Source: Astrocystis sublimbata (Eukaryota > Ascomycota > Sordariomycetes > Xylariales > Xylariaceae). Taken from it: a stretch of DNA of 64,000 nt. Below, in pieces: positions 57,438-64,000 of this stretch. The position numbers and the translations under genes are program-made. The DNA is taken from positions 124,001 to 188,000 of the forward strand of contig JAJNNY010000050.1 of NCBI GenBank assembly GCA_022453515.1. The letters run 5' to 3'. How positions within the stretch are numbered: position 1 is the first letter of the stretch; every line of letters starts with the position of its first letter. The notes below the pieces were generated by a model. The model made no database searches. It was not told where the DNA came from and saw nothing but the letters and a program-made list of their open reading frames with translations.

Positions 57438-60400
57438 ATGCTCTTAGCACGCTCAACCATGGTTGAAAGAAAGACTATGTTCTCCATGCAGTTCGATTCG
57501 CTGCCAATGGGAGACAGTGCTGTCAGTATCGACCCCAAGACCTTCGCTGAGACAGTCTGGGCGATCGTATACTTCACATACACCGACCGGGATGAAACAC
57601 AGTTTGTGCGACATTACCGACGCAGTTCTCGAGGCCTTCAGAACGGAGCTCAACAAGTTTTTGAGAGCGCTCTGAAATCTTACCATGTCGAACTGGAGTA
57701 TACGCCTAGCCACATTGCTGAGAGGGGACACGAGACTTCTCTGGGACCCCTTGATACTGCTGACCAGCTCATCAATGATCATTTTGAATCCAACTTCCAG
57801 CAACTCTTGAGCAAGGTTCAGATCGTCATCACTGAGGGTGACGACGATGGCTGCAAACTCCCAGACAGCTCTGGTTCCCAAGACATGGTATGATTACGTC
57901 TGATGTTCCTCCCCTATTCCAGCTTGGCCCATGTTACATGGCATTGACCCAAACGCGTAGACATCCCCGTGTTTAGCCATCTCGATCAAGCCAGGCTCTA
58001 TCACCTGGTCGCTTGGCGCAGATGAGAGCCCTTTGAGCGCCCATGCAGCCAATCTGGTAGACACTCTAGCTCAAGTCTCTGAAATGGTGAGACAGCAGTG
58101 GACGACGCCACTCGACCAAATGAACTTTCTGGGTCCTAAAAACTGGGATTTGATTTCGACCGTTGCTCCCACGCCTTGTGAAGTTGGAAATTTCGTCCTG
58201 GGCGACATATTAACAAGACAGAGTCAAGCGCTAGGCACGAAAATTGCCGTCGACGCTTGGGATGGGAGTTTCACTTATGCTGAGCTATACGATCATGCTG
58301 TTCGCATGGCGGCCGTGTTGATCGCAAAGGGCGTGCAGCCAGATGACAGAATCGGCCTGTGCATGGAAAAGAGCAAATGGGCCGTGGTAGCCATTTGGTC
58401 GATCCTGCTCGCAAGTTGCACCGTCGTTCCCGTAGACATACGAAACCCAGCTAAGAGGGTAGAAACTCTGCTCTCGGCGACGGGCGCGCGCTTCGTCATT
58501 GTCGACACTTCTCCTGCAGCAACACTGGTGGCTGGGGCTCAGGCAACACCCTTGATATGCCACACCGAAACATTCGAACAAGTCGACCAAGCACGGGCTG
58601 CCCTCACATTGCCCAAGGCGACTCCAACCAGTGTAGCATTCATTGTTTTCACTTCCGGCACAACCGGCCTTGCTAAAGGTGTGGTTATCGAGCATGGTCC
58701 ACTATACACTGCCATCACCCAGCATGCGACGGTTATGTATTTGAACGCGTCGTCCAAGACATTTCAGTATGCCTCTTTTGCTTTTGATGCGAGCATAGAG
58801 GATATTTTCTCCACCATGTTTGTTGGCGGCTGCGTTTACCTTCCAAGCGAAACGGAAAAACTGGATAACCTGCCCAAGGCCCTTCGAGACAGCGAAGCCA
58901 CGCGCGTCTGTCTCACCAACACCGTTATGTCACAAGTCCAGCCTCGGGATGTTCCCAAACTCGAGGTGATGATCAACATCGGCGAGCTGTTATCCCGGGA
59001 AAACTTTCTTCGCTGGTCTCCTCACGTGAAAATGGTTTCTGCCTATGGGCCTACAGAATGCACTATATACGACAGTTTCGCTACATCCTCCCATCTTTCA
59101 TCGGATTACCGGAGCATTGGCGTTAGCAAAGGTCTGTGTCTCTGGATCACGGACCCTTCGGACCCGGAACACGTCAAACCCGTCGGAGCTACTGGTGAAA
59201 TCATCATTGAAGGACCCCTCCTCGCCCGCGGCTACTTGGAGGACCCGAATCTCACTGCCCAAAAGTTCATAGCCGCTCCGTCCTGGCTTCAACGGTTCAG
59301 AGGCAAAGGGCCGGATCATCGCTGCTACAGGTCTAGAGATCTAGGAATCCTCAATGCGGATGGCACTGTTACCTATATCGGGAGGGCAGACAACCAAGTC
59401 AAGATTGGAGGACAAAGAGTGGAACTCGGCGATATAGAGCACAACTTGCACATGGTGGAGCCTGGCCTTGGAAAAGTCGCTGTTGAGCTGATGAAACTGC
59501 CTGGCCGTGGGGAAGCCCTTGTGTTGACAGCTTTTATTCTGCAAACCTCCCAACCTCCTTCCTCCGAGAGCAACATGGGCGTTGTACCCCTTAGCGGCGA
59601 ATCGAGAAACCTGATCATGGCTGCCCGGTCGAAGCTGCTACAAGTCTTACCCCGGTACATGGTGCCGGCCATGTTTATCACCATATCCAACATCCCCCAT
59701 GCACAGGTGGGCAAGCGTGACCGCAAGATGCTTCGCGACTGGGTAGCGTCTTTGACAGCGGAGCAGATAGCCCACTACCAAGTGAGAGACGCTCTTGCGT
59801 ACGAGGCCCCCAAATCCCAAGACGAGGCCGTGTTGCAGAAGCTGTGGGCCCAGCTGTTTCAAGCGCTGCCCATGGCCTTCGGCGCAAACGACAACTTCTT
59901 TGAAGTTGGGGGAGATTCAGTTAAAGCTATCGAGCTCGTTGCACTGTTGCGAGGGATCGGGAAAAGGTTGACGGTTTCTGACGTTTTCCGCCACCCGGAA
60001 ATGAACGAGATGGCTCTGCAGCTGGTCGACATGCAGGACGACGACGACGACAAGGTTCAAAGGCCTCTTCGGCCATTTCAACTCTTACCGGCTAACCTGG
60101 ACGTCGAGAGATGTATCGAAATGGCTGCTCGTTCCTGCGAAACGCCCCCTTCGGCTGTGGAGGACATATATCCGGCTGCACCAATGCAGGAGGCATTGAT
60201 GGCAATCTCTGCGTCTGCGAGGCGATCCGACACGTATTCGCACAGGGTAGTCTTTAAACTCCCGCCGTCGTTGCATGTTCCCAGGTTTCGACAGGCCTGG
60301 GACACTTTGATTGCCGGGCAAGCCGTTTTACGCACAAGACTTGCCGTTTTGGGAGACGTGGGAACGGCACAAGTTGTCTTGTCATCGGAGGAAACCTGGA

Positions 60401-63400
60401 GCGCAGCCACAACGCTCCGCGACTTTGAGGAGTACGACAAGAGTAATCCCTTCACATACGGGGCGCCGTTGAATCGCTTTGCGATAGTCGGTGATGGCGA
60501 TACAGACGCTCAGTATTTTGCCTGGAGCAGCCATCACGCCGTGGCCGATGGTTGGTCTCGCCCAGCCATGCTGCAGGATGTTAGGTCCATCTACGACACA
60601 GGATGCCTGCCGCGACAAACACCTTGGTAAGTGTTACTGCGCCTTGGCAAGTTCGGAATTATTCACTCGATAACATGGCTAACATATCATACAGTATGTA
60701 AAAAAGGACATTTCTTAGTTCAAGTCAGCCCACCTTCTTGTCAGTGGATTGGCAGCTAACGTTGTAGCAGACACCGGGTTCATACAACATATCAAATCTA
60801 TAGATCTCTCTGAGTCCGAGGATTTCTGGAGAGACAAGTTCCCTGACCCTGTCGAGACGTTTCCCCATCTGCCCACTGTCGATTACAAGCCCAACGTGGA
60901 GGGGCTGCAGTCCATCACGGTCAACCTTGATAGACGGGCAGAATCGAGTATAACGTGGGCTACGTTAATACAATCGGCGTGGGCTCTCGTTGTTTCCACA
61001 TACGGGAACACAGATGAGCCAACATTTGGCCTTACATTGTCCGGAAGGGATGCCTCGGTAACGGGAATCAGCCGGATGATGGGAATCACCATCGCGACAG
61101 TACCGGTCAAGGTAACGGTTGAGAAGACAAGCTCCATATCCGAGTACCTACATCATGTCCAGCAGGAAATGGCCGAGGTGAAACAACACCAGCATCTTGG
61201 TCTTCAACGCATCAGCATGCTGAGCCCGGAGACGCGGTCTGCGGTCGCATTCCAAAACCTCGTCGTCATTCAACCAGATAGCGAAGAGGAAGAGTATAGG
61301 GACTTGGTCGACATGGGTCTACAACTTGTGAAGACGGAAGAGCACGATACAGGTGACTATGCACTCACGACGCGATGTATACTGGATACAAGAGCGAATC
61401 GTGTTCGACTGGACGCCTATTTCGACAAAGCAGTCATCTCTAGCGAACAAGTGGAATGCCTGTTACACTTTTTTGGTCACATGGCGCAACAACTAGCGAC
61501 GGAATCAGAACATCGCTCCCTCCATGATCTGGACAAGATGTCGCCACATGATCTCGACCTTCTAGGCGAGAGAAACTCTGCGATACCCCCCGCCATCGAA
61601 CAGACGTTACATGGAATGTTCGGCGAACGAGCTCGGCAGACTCCAACAGCCGTGGCAGTCGACGGCTTTGACGGGACCATGACATATGCCGAGCTCGACC
61701 GCGTGTCAGACATGCTAGCCGACTACATGGTCCAGACTACACACCTAAAGACCGAGGCTCGCGTGTTACTGTCTTTCCGGAAATCAACGTTGCCCATTGT
61801 CTCTATGCTGGCAATACTAAAAGCCGGTGGTATATGCTCCTCGACCAATCCAGAGCATCCGACTCTCCGACTTGTGGAGATGATCGAGGATATCCGCCCT
61901 GATGTAATCATGTGCGACCAAGATTCCCTCAGCCGCTTTGAAAGCCATGCCCCTCATGTGATTGGAGTGACCCGGGAATTCCTCTCCGAGCTCACTACTT
62001 CTCCGCCAGGCAAGGAGCGGGTCCGTCCAGTTGTAGTTCCGAGCAATGGAGCATTCATTGTGCAGACGTCAGGGAGCACTGGACGGCCGAAAGGGTCCAT
62101 CCTGGAGCATCGATCCTTAGCTACCGGCCTTGTCTCCGTCTGCCGCGAGATACGACTAGACCAACGAGCAAGAACCTTGCAATTCTCTGCGTATACATTC
62201 GATTGCCACATACTCGAGATCTTCGGCACCCTTCTCCACGGCGGATGCGTGTGCGTTGTGTCGGACGATGAGCGCATGGATTGCCTCGCAGATGTGATGA
62301 ATGAGCGCCGTGTCAACACCGCCGTTCTTACCAAGACGGTTTCACGCTTGCTAGACCCGGAGACGCTGCCCCTTTTGAAGACACTAGTATTGACCGGTGA
62401 GGCAAACGGCAGGCAAGACTACGAGCGCTGGGCCAAGCGGGTAGCCTTGTTCAACGGATTGGGCCCTTCGGAGTGTAATCCGCTGGTCTGCCTTACTCGC
62501 GAGCCGGTAAGCCAGGACAGCGATCCGTTGAACATCGGCCATGCCCTGGGCTGCCACCTATGGGTTACCGACCATCGCAGACCAGATCGTCTCGTGCCCG
62601 TCGGTTGCGTTGGAGAATTGACTGTGGAAGGTCCGTATGTGGGCAGAGGGTATATCAACAGGCCACAGCAAACAGCAGCGGCATTCATCCAAGACCCGTT
62701 GTGGTCCCGTGATGGATCTGGACGAAGCCGGAGATTTTATCGCTCGGGAGATCTTGCCAGGATGAATCCCGACGGCAGCATCTCCTATATCGGCCGCGCC
62801 GATGGGCAGGTCAAGATTGCCGGCCAGCGCGTCGAGCTGGGAGAGATTGAAGATCAGCTTCGTCAATGCGATGCGGCATTCGTGACCAGTGTAGTCGAGG
62901 CGGTCAAGGTCTCGGCGCGCGGCGGCGCCACGGCATTGGTCGTCTTCTATAGCGAGACCGGTAGAGGGCGGACCGAGTCGCACGAGGCCTCACACAATAC
63001 CGCCGTCTCCGTCTTGCCCATGGACGAGCAGAAAGAAGAAATGTTCAGAGAAGCACAGCTGAAACTCGGGGCACGACTTCCACGCTTCATGGTCCCGGCG
63101 ATATTCCTACCCATCAGCTACCTGCCCTATAATGCATCCGGAAAGGTCGAGCGGAGGAGACTTGCCAGCCTATTCGCCACCATACCTTCAGCGAACCTTG
63201 GGCAGTATTACCTCGATAGCAAGTCCGAAATAGCTCCGCCGACAAGCGAGCCAGAGGAACAGCTGCAGGAGCTGTGGGCGGCAGTTTTGCAGGTACCGCC
63301 AACTACTATCGGCCGCGAAGACAACTTTTTCCAGCTTGGCGGCGATTCCGTCCTTGCCATGAAGCTCGTTGCGAATGCACGGCTACAAGGATCGTCTATT

Positions 63401-64000
63401 ACGGTCGCCGATGTCTTCAGGCTTCCCAAGCTCTCGGACATGGCAACAGTTCTAGCCATGTCAGGGGTACCACGACACCGCCAGGGGCACACCACCACCA
63501 CCGGTGCTCTACGCCCATTCGCGTTGCTCGAGGACAAGAAAGTTGATCGCAGTTCGTGTATCAGGGAGTCGGCGCAAGATTGCGAGGTGGATGGGGACAT
63601 GGTTGAAGACATGTACCCTTGTACAGCCATGCAAGAAGCACTGGTCGCCGTGTCGTCTCACCGACCCGAAGCCTACATGTACCACATCGCCATGAGACTA
63701 CCGCCCAGCACGGAACTGGGGCATTTCAAATCTACCTGGGACACCCTCGTCGGCGCGAATCCCATCTATCGAACGCGCATTGTTTTCCGACCCGGGCTGG
63801 GGTCTTTGCAGGTCGTCCTGCGGTCTCCCATCCAGTGGCGAACGGTAACGGGGGTTTCGCTAGAGCAACACTTGCAGCAAGAGCCGCCTCTGCGAGTCGA
63901 ATACGGCAGCAGTCTTTCCAGGTTCACCATTCTCCACCACGGAGACGACACGTTCTTTGTCGGAACATTCCACCACGCGCTCTATGACGGATGGTCGCTG
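57438..64000 (+). CDS. Nonribosomal peptide synthetase, partial (3' end beyond window)
   Basis: Exons 57438-57887 and 57961-60626, then a final long frame from 60771 to the window edge; over 2100 residues. Order: an N-terminal segment (about 1-205) resembling the C-terminal half of a condensation domain without HHxxxDG; A1 (about 215-770) with FTSGTTGLAKGVVIEH, FAFDASIEDIF, SAYGPTECT and NQVKIGGQRVELGDIE; T1 with FFEVGGDSVKAIEL (Ser arm site near 800); C1 (about 880-1300) with HHAVADG; A2 (about 1315-1840) with QTSGSTGRPKGSILEH, YTFDCHILEIF, GLGPSECN and SGKVERRRL; T2 with FFQLGGDSVLAMKL; C2 with HHALYDG, cut by the edge. Both A domains keep the Asp that binds the amino group. The C1 join at 60627-60770 needs an 11-nt microexon or similar; direct splicing breaks frame. 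It assembles a peptide of at least two residues on cytosolic multidomain modules. Confidence 0.93.

Noticed and set aside
1..64000. CRISPR arrays, bacterial operons, rRNA genes
   Set aside because: No regularly spaced direct repeats or rRNA-like sequence were seen, and the gene structure is that of a fungal nuclear genome.

Overview
This is nuclear DNA from a filamentous ascomycete (Pezizomycotina, most likely Sordariomycetes). Evidence: genes carry many short GT-AG introns with CTAAC/CTGAC-type branch sites; there is a Zn2Cys6 regulator, a PTH11-like receptor, a fungal-type bZIP regulator and a multimodular NRPS; intergenic DNA is full of TAGGTAGG/CCTACCTA runs; and mobile remnants are of fungal type (pogo/Fot1-like transposase, DUF3435 recombinase-like fragment). 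All gene models were read by eye. Exon joins were accepted when splice sites and phases matched and total coding length was a multiple of three.

Layout. 1-0.55 kb: decayed pogo/Fot1-like transposase end. 0.9-10.7 kb: isochorismatase-family hydrolase, a 12-exon zincin-like protein (HELMH), a PTH11/rhodopsin-type membrane protein and a GMC oxidoreductase. 10.7-18.2 kb: gene-poor. 18.2-19.7 kb: CECR5-type HAD hydrolase. 20.9-29.4 kb: an L-rhamnose catabolism block, with L-rhamnose dehydrogenase (minus) divergent from L-rhamnonate dehydratase (plus), followed by a Zn2Cys6 transcription factor. 30.7-34.9 kb: an internally duplicated protein of unknown function and a zinc MDR dehydrogenase. 35.1-36.3 kb: DUF3435 relic and a possible MITE. 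36.9-42.7 kb: ThDP-dependent (acetolactate-synthase-like) enzyme, Dabb-domain protein and class III aminotransferase.

44.6-64 kb is the most interesting part, a probable secondary-metabolite cluster: a capsular-polysaccharide-type glycosyltransferase, a bZIP regulator, an MFS exporter, UDP-glucose 6-dehydrogenase, UDP-glucuronate decarboxylase (UDP-xylose synthase) and an NRPS that runs off the right edge (C-like remnant, A-T-C-A-T-C...). The two sugar-nucleotide genes are divergent from one promoter and together would convert UDP-glucose to UDP-glucuronate to UDP-xylose. With the glycosyltransferase this suggests a glycosylated, perhaps xylosylated, nonribosomal peptide that is exported by the MFS protein and controlled by the bZIP factor. 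That combination is inferred from gene content; no product is known from the sequence alone. Two copies of a roughly 90-bp foldback element lie in inverted orientation between the bZIP and MFS genes, with a third divergent relative between them.
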